From: Hyphomicrobiales bacterium
Lineage (GTDB): Bacteria; Pseudomonadota; Alphaproteobacteria; Rhizobiales; Beijerinckiaceae
Assembly: GCA_027489835.1 (NCBI GenBank)
Contig: JAIXZF010000256.1
Location: forward strand, 1 to 7,833
Length of the DNA stretch: 7,833 nucleotides
Direction of reading: 5' to 3'
Shown: positions 1 to 6,363 of the stretch, piece after piece
Numbering within the stretch: position 1 is the first letter of the stretch
Layout of the letters: each line of letters starts with the position of its first letter
The notes under the pieces: model-generated
Databases searched by the model: none
Seen by the model: the letters and a program-made list of their open reading frames with translations, nothing else
What the model was told of the DNA's origin: nothing
Translations under genes and position numbers: made by a program

Positions 1-1
1 C

Positions 2-979
2 TCAGAGCCCGACGTTGGCGTCCTTCACGACCTTGCCCCAGCGGGCGATCTCGGCCTTGAGGAAGGTGGCGAACTCGGCGCCCATCAGGGTCGGGATGTC
101 CGAGCCGTTGCGGGCCCAGGCGTCGCGGATCGGCTGGGAAGCGAGCGCGGTGCGCAGCTCCTTGCCCATGCGCTCCACCACGTCGGCCGGCGTGCCCTTG
201 GGCGCCCAGATCGCGTACCAGGTGGCGACCTCGAAGCCGGGCAGACCCGCCTCGGCCGTGGTCGGCACGTCGGGGATGGCGGGCGAGCGCTTCGGCGCCG
301 CCACCGCGAGGCCGCGCAGCGAGCCGCCCTGGATCTGCGCCGCCGAGGAGCCGAGGCCGTCGAACATGGCGTCGATCTGGCCGGCGATGAGGTCGGCCAG
401 CGCCGGGCCCGCGCCGCGATAGGGCACATGGACGAGGTTGACGCCGGCCTGCAGCTTGAAGAGCTCGCCGGTGAGATGGTGTGTCGTTCCGTTGCCGGCC
501 GAGCCGTAGTTGAGCTTGCCGGGGTTGGCCTTCAGCTGCGCGATGAACTCCGCCAGCGTCTTGGCCTGCACCTTGCCGGGATGGACCACGATGACCTGCG
601 GCGGCGTGGCGACGAGCCCGATGGGGATCAGGTCCGTCTCGATGTTGTAGTCGAGCTTGGGGTAGAGCGCGGGTGCGATGGCGTGGTGCGCGGCGCCGAT
701 GAAGAAGGTGTAGCCGTCAGGCGCAGCCTTGGCGGCGGCCGAGGCGCCCGTGGTGCCGCCGGCTCCGGCGCGGTTCTCGATGACGACGCGCTGGCCGATC
801 TGGTTCTCGATCTGGGCGGCGAGCGGACGGGCGAAGGCATCGGTGCCGCCGCCTGCTGCGAAGGGCACGATGAAGGTGATCGGGCGCTGCGGCCAGGACT
901 GGGCCGTCGCGAAGCCGGGGGCCATGGCCGCGAAAGCGGTGGCGGCGGCCCACAGGGCCACAACTCGACGTGTCTGCAT
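2..979 (-). CDS. Tripartite tricarboxylate transporter substrate-binding protein (Bug/TctC family)
   Basis: Predicted periplasmic solute-binding protein of 325 aa, the usual size for the Bug/TctC family, whose members capture small carboxylates or related ligands for TctA/TctB-type permeases. Residues 1-26 form a signal peptide: basic MQTRR, a hydrophobic Ala-rich stretch, then ATA before a likely cleavage at Ala26/Gln27. The mature part starts with the family hallmark WPQRPITFIVPF (29-40) and AAGGGTD (41-47), followed by NYGSAGNGTTHHL (157-169) and VPYRG (186-190), which line the ligand cleft in this family. I chose the ATG at 979 over an in-frame upstream start at 1030 because GAGAGG (minus strand, about 984-990) sits at good distance and the signal peptide then begins correctly. 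No tctA or tctB is present, as is common for the many orphan Bug proteins. It is divergent from matB, so malonate or another dicarboxylate is a possible ligand; that is inference. The family call is very secure, the ligand unknown. Confidence 0.95.
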   Translation of the reverse strand: MQTRRVVALWAAATAFAAMAPGFATAQSWPQRPITFIVPFAAGGGTDAFARPLAAQIENQIGQRVVIENRAGAGGTTGASAAAKAAPDGYTFFIGAAHHAIAPALYPKLDYNIETDLIPIGLVATPPQVIVVHPGKVQAKTLAEFIAQLKANPGKLNYGSAGNGTTHHLTGELFKLQAGVNLVHVPYRGAGPALADLIAGQIDAMFDGLGSSAAQIQGGSLRGLAVAAPKRSPAIPDVPTTAEAGLPGFEVATWYAIWAPKGTPADVVERMGKELRTALASQPIRDAWARNGSDIPTLMGAEFATFLKAEIARWGKVVKDANVGL

Positions 980-999
980 CGTTTCCTCTCCGGGGACAT

Positions 1000-1018
1000 G
1001 CCCGGACTTGCGCCGGGC
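1000..1018 (-). other. Short inverted repeat in the leader of the TctC-type gene
   Basis: GCCCGG and CCGGGC form a perfect 6-bp inverted repeat around the 7-nt centre ACTTGCG. It lies 21 bp upstream of the binding-protein start, so if transcription begins beyond it, it would fold as a hairpin in the 5' leader just before the ribosome-binding site. It could instead be an operator half-site pair. The CCGGGC hexamer recurs on the plus strand at 1075-1080 and 1093-1098, but in DNA this G+C-rich such repeats arise easily. No function is demonstrated. Confidence 0.3.
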
Positions 1019-1101
1019 TTGGACGTCCATCAGGTAGTCCGGCGGCCCGGATTGGCAAGGACATTCTCATCCGGCCGGGCATGCGGCATGCGCCGGGCGA
1101 A

Positions 1102-1129
1102 TTGACTTGGTCGTATGGTCGGCTCTAAC
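1102..1129 (+). promoter_or_regulatory. Candidate sigma-70-type promoter for matB
   Basis: TTGACT (1102-1107) matches the -35 consensus at five of six positions. After a 16-bp spacer, TCTAAC (1124-1129) matches the -10 consensus at four of six. Transcription would start near 1136, giving a leader of about 33 nt before the matB ATG at 1169. An AGGA Shine-Dalgarno (1159-1162) lies 6 nt before that ATG. The spacing makes sense for the gene, but this is consensus matching by eye and alphaproteobacterial -10 boxes are loosely conserved. I found no convincing counterpart for the divergent gene. Confidence 0.4.
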
Positions 1130-1168
1130 CCCGTTCGCCGCCGGGCCAGCGCGGCGTCAGGATCGTCC

Positions 1169-2674
1169 ATGCCGAACCATCTTTTCGACCTCATCCGCTC
1201 GCGCATGCCGGCACCGGCCAGCCCCTTCATCACGCAGCCCGACGGCGGCGCGATCAGCTATGGCGACGCGGAGGCAATCTCCGCCCGCATCGCGCACGCG
1301 CTGGTCGGGGCCGTCGTGAAGCCCGGTGACCGCGTGGCCGTGCAGGTGGAGAAGAGCGCGAGCGCGCTGATGCTCTACCTCGCCTGCGTGAGGGCGGGCG
1401 CCGTGTTCCTGCCTCTGAACACGGCCTACACGCTCGCCGAACTGGACTACTTCATCGGCGATGCCGAGCCGGCGCTGGTCGTCTGCGATCCGTCCAAGGC
1501 CGAGGGCATCGGCGCCATCGCGCGTGGGGCCGCCGTCGAGACGCTGGATGCGGCCGGCGAGGGCAGCCTGATCACGAAGGCGGCGAGCCAGCCGGGCCGC
1601 TACGCGGATGTCGATCGCGGGCCCGACGATCTGGCGGCCATCCTCTACACCTCGGGCACGACGGGCCGCTCCAAGGGCGCGATGCTGAGCCACGACAACC
1701 TCGCCTCCAATGCGCTGACGCTGGTGGATTACTGGCGCTTCACCAGCTCGGACGTGCTGCTGCATGCGCTGCCGATCTTCCACACGCACGGGCTGTTCGT
1801 CGGCACCAACGTCGTGCTGCTGTCGGGCGCGTCGATGCTGTTCCTGCCGAAGTTCGATGCGGATGCGGTGATGGCGCTGATGCCGCGCGCCACGACGATG
1901 ATGGGCGTGCCGACCTTCTATGTGCGGCTGCTCGATCACCCCGGCCTGACCCGGGAGGCCACGGCGCATATGCGCCTGTTCATCTCGGGCTCTGCGCCGC
2001 TGCTGGCCGACACGCACCGCGACTGGAGCCAGCGCACCGGCCACGCCATCCTCGAGCGCTACGGCATGACCGAGACCAACATGAACACCTCGAACCCCCA
2101 TGACGGCGAGCGCGTGCCGGGGACGGTGGGCTTCCCGCTGCCGGGCGTTTCGGCGCGGGTGACGAACCCCGAGACGGGCGAGGAGTTGGGCGCCGAGGAG
2201 ATCGGCATGATCGAGGTGAAGGGCCCCAACGTGTTCAAGGGCTACTGGCGCAACCCCGAGAAGACCGCCGCCGAGTTCCGCCCCGATGGCTTCTTCATCA
2301 CCGGCGACCTCGGCAAGATCGATGCGCGCGGCTACGTCCACATCCTCGGCCGCGGCAAGGACCTCATCATCACCGGCGGCTACAACGTCTATCCCAAGGA
2401 GGTCGAGAGCGAGATCGACGCGCTGCCGGGCGTGGTCGAGAGCGCCGTGATCGGACTGCCGCACAAGGATTTCGGCGAGGCGGTGACGGCCGTGGTGGTC
2501 CGCGCCAAGGGCGCCGCGCTCAATGCAGCCGAGATCGCGGCCGCGCTCGAAGGCAGGCTCGCCAAGTTCAAGCAGCCAAAGCGCGTCTTCGTGGTGGACG
2601 AGCTGCCGCGCAACACCATGGGCAAGGTGCAGAAGAACGTGCTGCGCGAGATGTATGCGTGGACGTTCAAGTAG
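1169..2674 (+). CDS. matB: Malonyl-CoA synthetase (malonate-CoA ligase) MatB
   Basis: Cytoplasmic acyl-adenylate-forming enzyme of 501 aa that converts malonate, ATP and CoA to malonyl-CoA, AMP and pyrophosphate; known MatB proteins are about 504 aa. The N-terminus MPNHLFDLIRSR and the stretch AVQVEKSA...LPLNTAYTLAELDYFIGDAEP (57-101) closely resemble rhizobial MatB as I remember it. The ANL motifs are intact in order: P-loop YTSGTTGRSKG (160-170), HTHG (205-208), YGMTET (298-303), TGD (378-380), the hinge block GRGKDLIITGGYNVYP (394-409) and PRNTMGKVQ with the catalytic lysine K486. In Rhodopseudomonas MatB the equivalent lysine is known to be acetylated by Pat. I took the ATG at 1169 because AGGA precedes it by 6 nt and the protein then starts as the family does; the in-frame ATG at 1115 would overlap the promoter. 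Malonyl-CoA decarboxylase (matA) and matC are not in the window, so malonate use is plausible but incomplete here. A general acyl-CoA synthetase is the less likely alternative. Confidence 0.93.
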   Translation: MPNHLFDLIRSRMPAPASPFITQPDGGAISYGDAEAISARIAHALVGAVVKPGDRVAVQVEKSASALMLYLACVRAGAVFLPLNTAYTLAELDYFIGDAEPALVVCDPSKAEGIGAIARGAAVETLDAAGEGSLITKAASQPGRYADVDRGPDDLAAILYTSGTTGRSKGAMLSHDNLASNALTLVDYWRFTSSDVLLHALPIFHTHGLFVGTNVVLLSGASMLFLPKFDADAVMALMPRATTMMGVPTFYVRLLDHPGLTREATAHMRLFISGSAPLLADTHRDWSQRTGHAILERYGMTETNMNTSNPHDGERVPGTVGFPLPGVSARVTNPETGEELGAEEIGMIEVKGPNVFKGYWRNPEKTAAEFRPDGFFITGDLGKIDARGYVHILGRGKDLIITGGYNVYPKEVESEIDALPGVVESAVIGLPHKDFGEAVTAVVVRAKGAALNAAEIAAALEGRLAKFKQPKRVFVVDELPRNTMGKVQKNVLREMYAWTFK

Positions 2675-2698
2675 GCTGTATTCTTGCCGCCATCCAAG

Positions 2699-2780
2699 CT
2701 GTCTTTGCGAGCGTCGCGAAGCAATCCAGCGCATGGGGCGCCTACGAGGCTGGGTCGCTTCGCTGCGCTCGCGATGACGG
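2699..2780. repeat. Large imperfect palindrome, REP-like intergenic repeat
   Basis: Two 32-nt arms (2699-2730 and 2749-2780) are inverted copies, matching at 25 of 32 positions by hand, around an 18-nt centre containing the palindrome GGCGCC. The left arm core is TTGCGAGCG...GCGAAGCAATCCAGC; the right arm read on the minus strand is CGCGAGCG...GCGAAGCGACCCAGC. This style of repeat, with 'TTGCGAGC' and 'GAAGCAATCCAG', is widespread between genes in Bradyrhizobium/Bosea-like genomes (general knowledge, not a search). It begins 25 bp after the matB stop, so in RNA it would form a long stem-loop at the transcript 3' end that could limit 3' decay or weaken read-through into pncB. The rest of the 241-bp matB-pncB spacer shows a possible degenerate third arm (2788-2814), a small hairpin (2820-2836) and no promoter I would defend. 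Confidence 0.75.
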
Positions 2781-2915
2781 TGATTTCTGCGCTCACCGAA
2801 GCGAGCTATCCAGCAAGTGGCCGGCGAAAATCCGGCGCCGCGCGCTTGCCCCTCGCCATCGGCCTCGATCCGTGGTCATTTCGCGGTTGGCCGCCGCCTG
2901 AACTTAGTTGAGCCC

Positions 2916-4208
2916 ATGACCGACCTCGCGCAACGCGTCTACAACCACACCTGGAAGATCGACCCGATCGTCCGGTCGCTGCTCGACACGGATTTCTACA
3001 AGATCCTGATGGCGCAAACGATCTGGCGGCGGCAGCGCGACACGACGGCCTGCTTCTCGCTGATCAACCGCACGACGCGCATCAGGCTGGCGGACATCAT
3101 CGATGCGGGTGAACTGCGCGAACAACTCGACCATGTGCGCACGCTCAAGCTCTCGCGCGGGGAGAGCACGTGGCTGCGCGGCAACATGTTCTATGGCCGT
3201 CGGCAGATGTTCGCGCCGGACTTCATCGAGTGGTTCGAGGCGCTGCGACTTCCCGAATACCATCTCGAGATCCGCGACGGGCAGTACGAGCTGACCTTCG
3301 ACGGGCCCTGGGTCGAGACCACGATGTGGGAGATCCCGGCGCTCGCGATCATCAACGAGCTGCGCTCGCGCGCCGTGCTGCGGGGCCTGGGCCGCTTCGA
3401 GCTGCAGGTGCTCTATGCCCGCGCCATGACCTGCGTGTGGGAGAAGATCACGCGGCTGCAGAAGCTCAAGGATCTGCGCATCGCCGATTTCGGCACGCGG
3501 CGGCGCCATGGCTTCCTGTGGCAGGATTGGTGCGTGCAGGCGATGATCGAGGGGCTCGGCGACAGCTTCCTCGGCACGTCCAACTGCCTGATCGCCATGC
3601 GCCGCGAGGTGGAGGCGATCGGCACCAACGCCCACGAGCTGCCCATGGTCTATTCCGCGCTGGCGGAAACCGACGAGGCCCTGGCGCAGGCGCCTTATCA
3701 GGTGCTGGCCGACTGGCAGCAGGATTATGAGGGTAACCTCCGCATCATCCTGCCAGACACCTACGGCACTTCGGGCTTCCTCGCCCGCGCGCCGAAATGG
3801 ATGGAGGCATGGACCGGCATCCGCATCGATTCCAAGGATCCGATCGAGGGCGGCGAAGAGGCCATCGCCTGGTGGAAGGGGCGCGGCGTCGATCCGATGA
3901 CGCGGCAGATCATCTTTTCGGACGGCCTCGACGTGGACGCCATCGAGAAGATCCACGCGCATTTCCACGGCAAGGTGCGGTTCGGCTTCGGCTGGGGCAC
4001 GCTGCTGACCAACGATTTCCGCGGGCTGGCGCGAGACAGGCTGCTCGACCCGATCTCCGTGGTCTGCAAGGTCGTGTCAGCCAACGGGCGGCCGGCTGTG
4101 AAGATCTCCGACAATCCGACCAAGGCGACGGGCCCCAACACCGAAATCTCGCGCTACATGCGCGTCTTCCAGGTCGAGGCGCAGCCGATGCGCGAGGTGG
4201 TGGTGTAG
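2916..4208 (+). CDS. pncB: Nicotinate phosphoribosyltransferase PncB
   Basis: Cytoplasmic NAD-salvage enzyme of 430 aa that makes nicotinate mononucleotide from nicotinate and PRPP, coupled to ATP hydrolysis; this is the Preiss-Handler entry step. Bacterial PncB proteins run about 400-435 aa. Visible signatures are LLDTDFYKILMAQ (22-34), MWEIPALAIINELR (137-150), DFGTRRRHGF (191-200), EAIGTNAHELPM (233-244), the loop RIDSKDP (303-309), FSDGLDVDAI (334-343) and GFGWGTLLTND (357-367). His240 lies where the Salmonella enzyme has its phosphorylated His219. In place of the enterobacterial DSGDP the loop reads DSKDP, which is a residue change worth noting, though alphaproteobacterial enzymes vary here. 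I chose the ATG at 2916 because the 33 codons upstream (from 2817) do not look like the family and MTDLAQRVYNHTW is a typical start; the Shine-Dalgarno is poor (only GAG at 2910-2912). It is preceded by the palindromic repeat and ends 3 bp from the convergent fsr stop. Confidence 0.95.
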   Translation: MTDLAQRVYNHTWKIDPIVRSLLDTDFYKILMAQTIWRRQRDTTACFSLINRTTRIRLADIIDAGELREQLDHVRTLKLSRGESTWLRGNMFYGRRQMFAPDFIEWFEALRLPEYHLEIRDGQYELTFDGPWVETTMWEIPALAIINELRSRAVLRGLGRFELQVLYARAMTCVWEKITRLQKLKDLRIADFGTRRRHGFLWQDWCVQAMIEGLGDSFLGTSNCLIAMRREVEAIGTNAHELPMVYSALAETDEALAQAPYQVLADWQQDYEGNLRIILPDTYGTSGFLARAPKWMEAWTGIRIDSKDPIEGGEEAIAWWKGRGVDPMTRQIIFSDGLDVDAIEKIHAHFHGKVRFGFGWGTLLTNDFRGLARDRLLDPISVVCKVVSANGRPAVKISDNPTKATGPNTEISRYMRVFQVEAQPMREVVV

Positions 4209-4211
4209 CGG

Positions 4212-5420
4212 TCAGCCCGCCGGCTGCGCCTTCGGCAGCAGGAGCGCGATCAGCCCGACGGCGGGAAGCCAGGCGCAGAGCCTGAACACCTCGACGATGC
4301 CGATGCGGTCCGCCGCGAGGCCGAGGCCGGCGGCGGCGAGGCCGCCGAGGCCAAAGGCCAGCCCGTAGAACAGCCCGCCCACCAGCCCGACGCGGTGCGG
4401 CACGAGGTCGATGGCGTAGATCAGGATGGCCGAGAAGGCGCTCGACATGATGAGGCTGATGACGACGCTGAGCACGCCGGTCCAGAACAGGTCGACATGG
4501 GGAAGCAGCAGCGCAAAGGGCAGGGCGCCCAGAATAGACAGCCAGATCACCTTGCCGCGCCCAATGCGGTCGCCGACCACCCCGCCGACCAGCACGCCGA
4601 GCGCGCCGACGACGAGATAGACGAACAGCATGACCTGCGAGAGCTGCACCGAGGCGCCGAAGCGCTCGATCAGGTAGAAGGTGTAGTATGAGGTGAAGCT
4701 GGCCTGATAGGCGTTCTTCGAGAACAGCAGCGCGATGAGGATCGCCATCGCGACCATCACCCGGGCGCCGGCGGCTCCTTGGGCGACGCTGCGGGACGGC
4801 TCCTGGCGCGCCCGCTGGGCCTGTTCGCGCCGCATGGCCACGTAGCGGTTCGCCGTCCACGCCATCAGCGCCATCGCAGCGAGAGCGACTCCCGAGAACC
4901 AGGCGAGGCTGTCCTGGCCGCGCGGCACGATGACGGCGGCGGCCAGCAGCGGGCCGATGGCGTAGCCCGCATGACCGCCGATCTGGAAGACGCCCTGCGC
5001 CAGCCCCTGCTGGCCGGCCGCTGCGTGGCGGGCCATGCGCGTCGCTTCGGGGTGGAACACGGCCGAGCCGACGCCCACCAGCGCGGCGGCCACCAGCACC
5101 ATCGGATAGCTGACCGCGAAGGCGAGGCCCAGAAGACCCGCCAGCGTGGCGCCCATGCCGGCCACCATGGCGTAGGGCCAGGGCCTGCGGTCCGTGAACC
5201 AGCCGAGCAGCGGCTGCAGCAGGGACGAGCTGACCTGGAAGGCGAGCGTGATCAGCCCGACCTGCGCGAAATCCAGCGCGTAGGCCTCCTTGATCAGCGG
5301 ATAGATCGCCGGGATCATCGACTGCAGCAGGTCGTTGAGAAGATGGGCGACGCTCAGTGCCGCCAGCACCGGCATGAGCGGCCTTGCAGCAGCGGGGGCA
5401 TGGGCGGTTATCGGCGTCAT
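4212..5420 (-). CDS. fsr: MFS efflux transporter, fosmidomycin-resistance type (Fsr)
   Basis: Inner-membrane major facilitator with about 12 predicted helices, 402 aa from the chosen start, against 406 for E. coli Fsr. Matching blocks from start to end include HLLNDLLQSMIPAIYPL (26-42), SSLLQPLLGWFTDRRP (65-80, first motif A), AALVGVGSAVFHPEATR (112-128), GLAQGVFQIGGH (139-150), a charged cytoplasmic linker (193-220), FSKNAYQASFTSYYTFYL (233-250), GDRIGRGKVIW (283-293, second motif A) and SSAFSAILIYA (326-336). E. coli Fsr exports fosmidomycin, an inhibitor of the MEP isoprenoid pathway; the natural substrate is unknown. The start is uncertain: ATG 5420 fits the family but has no Shine-Dalgarno and follows a palindrome, whereas in-frame ATG 5525 and TTG 5543 add 35 or 41 residues, MTWLNAGPVQPLAAH onward, near a GGAGG at 5544-5548. 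The gene is divergent from fpr and convergent with pncB. Confidence 0.9.
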   Translation of the reverse strand: MTPITAHAPAAARPLMPVLAALSVAHLLNDLLQSMIPAIYPLIKEAYALDFAQVGLITLAFQVSSSLLQPLLGWFTDRRPWPYAMVAGMGATLAGLLGLAFAVSYPMVLVAAALVGVGSAVFHPEATRMARHAAAGQQGLAQGVFQIGGHAGYAIGPLLAAAVIVPRGQDSLAWFSGVALAAMALMAWTANRYVAMRREQAQRARQEPSRSVAQGAAGARVMVAMAILIALLFSKNAYQASFTSYYTFYLIERFGASVQLSQVMLFVYLVVGALGVLVGGVVGDRIGRGKVIWLSILGALPFALLLPHVDLFWTGVLSVVISLIMSSAFSAILIYAIDLVPHRVGLVGGLFYGLAFGLGGLAAAGLGLAADRIGIVEVFRLCAWLPAVGLIALLLPKAQPAG

Positions 5421-5431
5421 CGCCGGAAGCT

Positions 5432-5445
5432 GCGGCGTTCGCCGC
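5432..5445. other. Perfect short palindrome just upstream of fsr
   Basis: GCGGCG TT CGCCGC is a perfect 6-bp inverted repeat with a 2-bp centre, 11 bp upstream of the favoured fsr ATG. With a 2-nt centre it is poorly shaped for an RNA hairpin unless the inner pairs open, so a dimeric-repressor operator is the more natural reading. A TTGACC (minus strand, 5450-5455) lies immediately beyond it and could be a -35 box for an almost leaderless fsr transcript, but there is no good -10. If the longer fsr reading frame is real, this palindrome is simply coding sequence. Function is inferred only. Confidence 0.3.
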
Positions 5446-5521
5446 TTCGGGTCAACCGCAGCGAGGCGCACGGCTCGCATGTGCGCGGCGAGGGGCTGAA
5501 CCGGGCCGGCGTTGAGCCAGG

Positions 5522-5539
5522 TCATGGTTGCTGACCCAT
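5522..5539 (-). other. Possible five-codon leader ORF before fsr
   Basis: On the minus strand, GGAGG (5544-5548) is followed after 4 nt by ATG GGT CAG CAA CCA TGA, which encodes MGQQP and stops. The stop overlaps, as ATGA, an ATG at 5525 that is in frame with fsr and would give a 437-aa product. This is the arrangement of a translationally coupled leader. GGTTG (5540-5544) and CAACC (5526-5530) could also pair across it as a 5-bp stem that would mask the start. The whole thing is 18 nt and could be chance. Confidence 0.15.
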
Positions 5540-5556
5540 CCAACCTCCATTAAACG
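5528..5556 (+). promoter_or_regulatory. Weak candidate promoter for fpr
   Basis: TTGCTG (5528-5533), a 17-bp spacer and TAAACG (5551-5556) have the right geometry for a sigma-70 promoter, though each box matches the consensus at only three positions. A start near 5563 would leave about 20 nt before the fpr ATG, with the GGAG Shine-Dalgarno (5573-5576) inside it. The site overlaps the GGAGG and possible leader ORF of fsr on the other strand, so fpr and fsr expression could interfere. A more distal promoter in 5421-5527 is equally possible. Confidence 0.22.
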
Positions 5557-5583
5557 AGCCGTCGACTGGACCGGAGCCCGAGC

Positions 5584-6357
5584 ATGGCCGCTTTCCTGGA
5601 AGAGACCGTCACGATGGTTCATCACTGGACCGATCGGCTGTTCTCGTTCCGCACCACGCGCGATCCGCATTTTCGGTTCGAGAACGGCCAGTTCGCGATG
5701 ATCGGGCTGAACGTCGACGGCAAGCCGCTGCTCCGCGCCTACTCCATGGCGAGCCCCAACCATGATGATGGGCTGGAGTTCTTCTCGATCAAGGTGCCGA
5801 ACGGACCGCTGACCTCGCGGCTGCAGAACATCAGGCTCGGCGACACGATCCTCATCGGGCGCAAATGCACCGGCACCCTCTTGCAGGACAATCTGCTGCC
5901 GGGGCGCAATCTCTATCTTGCTTCCACGGGCACTGGCTTCGCTCCGTTTGCCAGCATCATCCGCGATTTCACGGTCTATGAGCGCTACGAGAAGGTCGTT
6001 GTGCTGCATGGCTGCCGGACGGTGGCCGAGCTGGGCTACAGCGAGGAGGTGGTCAACAGCCTCCTGGGCGACGAGTACATGGCGGAGATCGTCACCGGAA
6101 AGCTCGTCTATCATCCCACCGTGACACGCGAGCCCTTCCGCTACATGGGCAGGGTGACGAGCGGGCTGGAGGATGGCTCGATCCCCCGGCAGTCGGGGCT
6201 GCCGCCGCTCGATCCCGCGCAAGACCGGGTGATGATTTGCGGATCCGAGGCGATGCTCAAGGATATGGTGGCGTTGATGGAGTCGCGGGGCTTCGAGGAA
6301 GGCTCCTCCTCCCGGCCGGGCCACTACGTCATCGAGAAGGCCTTCGTCGAGAAGTGA
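5584..6357 (+). CDS. fpr: Ferredoxin-NADP+ reductase, bacterial FPR type
   Basis: Soluble FAD enzyme of 257 aa that moves electrons between NADPH and ferredoxin or flavodoxin, supplying reducing power and linked in bacteria to oxidative-stress defence and Fe-S cluster or P450 work. The N-terminal FAD barrel has HHWTDRLFSFRTTRDP (13-28), FENGQFAMIGL (32-42) and the FAD motif RAYSMASP (51-58), then IKVPNGPLTSRL (69-80). The NADP domain has YLASTGTGFAPF (111-122), LHGCR (141-145) and MICGSEAM (217-224). It ends in AFVEK, the short tail typical of Azotobacter/Rhodobacter-like FPRs. Cys95 in GRKCTGTL (92-99) stands where I would expect a Pro or Ala, probably a neutral change. ATG 5584 has GGAG 7 nt upstream and gives the family-typical length. 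The gene is alone, divergent from fsr, and stops 6 bp from the convergent GGDEF-EAL gene. The family call is secure; its redox partner is not visible. Confidence 0.95.
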   Translation: MAAFLEETVTMVHHWTDRLFSFRTTRDPHFRFENGQFAMIGLNVDGKPLLRAYSMASPNHDDGLEFFSIKVPNGPLTSRLQNIRLGDTILIGRKCTGTLLQDNLLPGRNLYLASTGTGFAPFASIIRDFTVYERYEKVVVLHGCRTVAELGYSEEVVNSLLGDEYMAEIVTGKLVYHPTVTREPFRYMGRVTSGLEDGSIPRQSGLPPLDPAQDRVMICGSEAMLKDMVALMESRGFEEGSSSRPGHYVIEKAFVEK

Positions 6358-6363
6358 AGTGCT

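Noticed and set aside
1000..1100. TTGCCA-type promoter on the minus strand for the TctC-type gene
   Set aside because: A fair -35 (TTGCCA) is followed at 16 bp by TACCTG, which matches the -10 consensus at only two positions, so I do not annotate it.
428..1105. 225-codon plus-strand frame across the TctC-type gene and its spacer
   Set aside because: Low-complexity Gly/Arg/Asp/Val antisense sequence overlapping a secure gene; no Shine-Dalgarno or domain.
1157..2734. 525-codon open frame on the minus strand opposite matB
   Set aside because: It mirrors the matB codon pattern, is rich in Arg, His, Ala and Gln with low-complexity runs, matches no family I know, and exists because stops are rare in G+C-rich antisense frames.
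2820..2836. GCCGG-CGAAAAT-CCGGC hairpin before pncB, considered as a riboswitch or terminator
   Set aside because: Only a 5-bp stem with no T-run and no larger conserved structure visible; expected by chance at this base composition.
2817..2915. N-terminal extension of PncB from the ATG at 2817
   Set aside because: The 33 extra residues are Pro/Arg/Ala-rich and unlike the family, while MTDLAQRVYN at 2916 is a typical alphaproteobacterial PncB start.
2904..3968. 354-codon open frame on the minus strand opposite pncB
   Set aside because: Composition is typical of an antisense shadow (His, Arg, Leu, Asp rich), there is no recognisable domain, and pncB fully explains the region.
5452..6324. 290-codon minus-strand frame opposite fpr
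   Set aside because: Shadow of fpr; the His/Arg/Gln-rich product matches no family and the fpr motifs are unambiguous.
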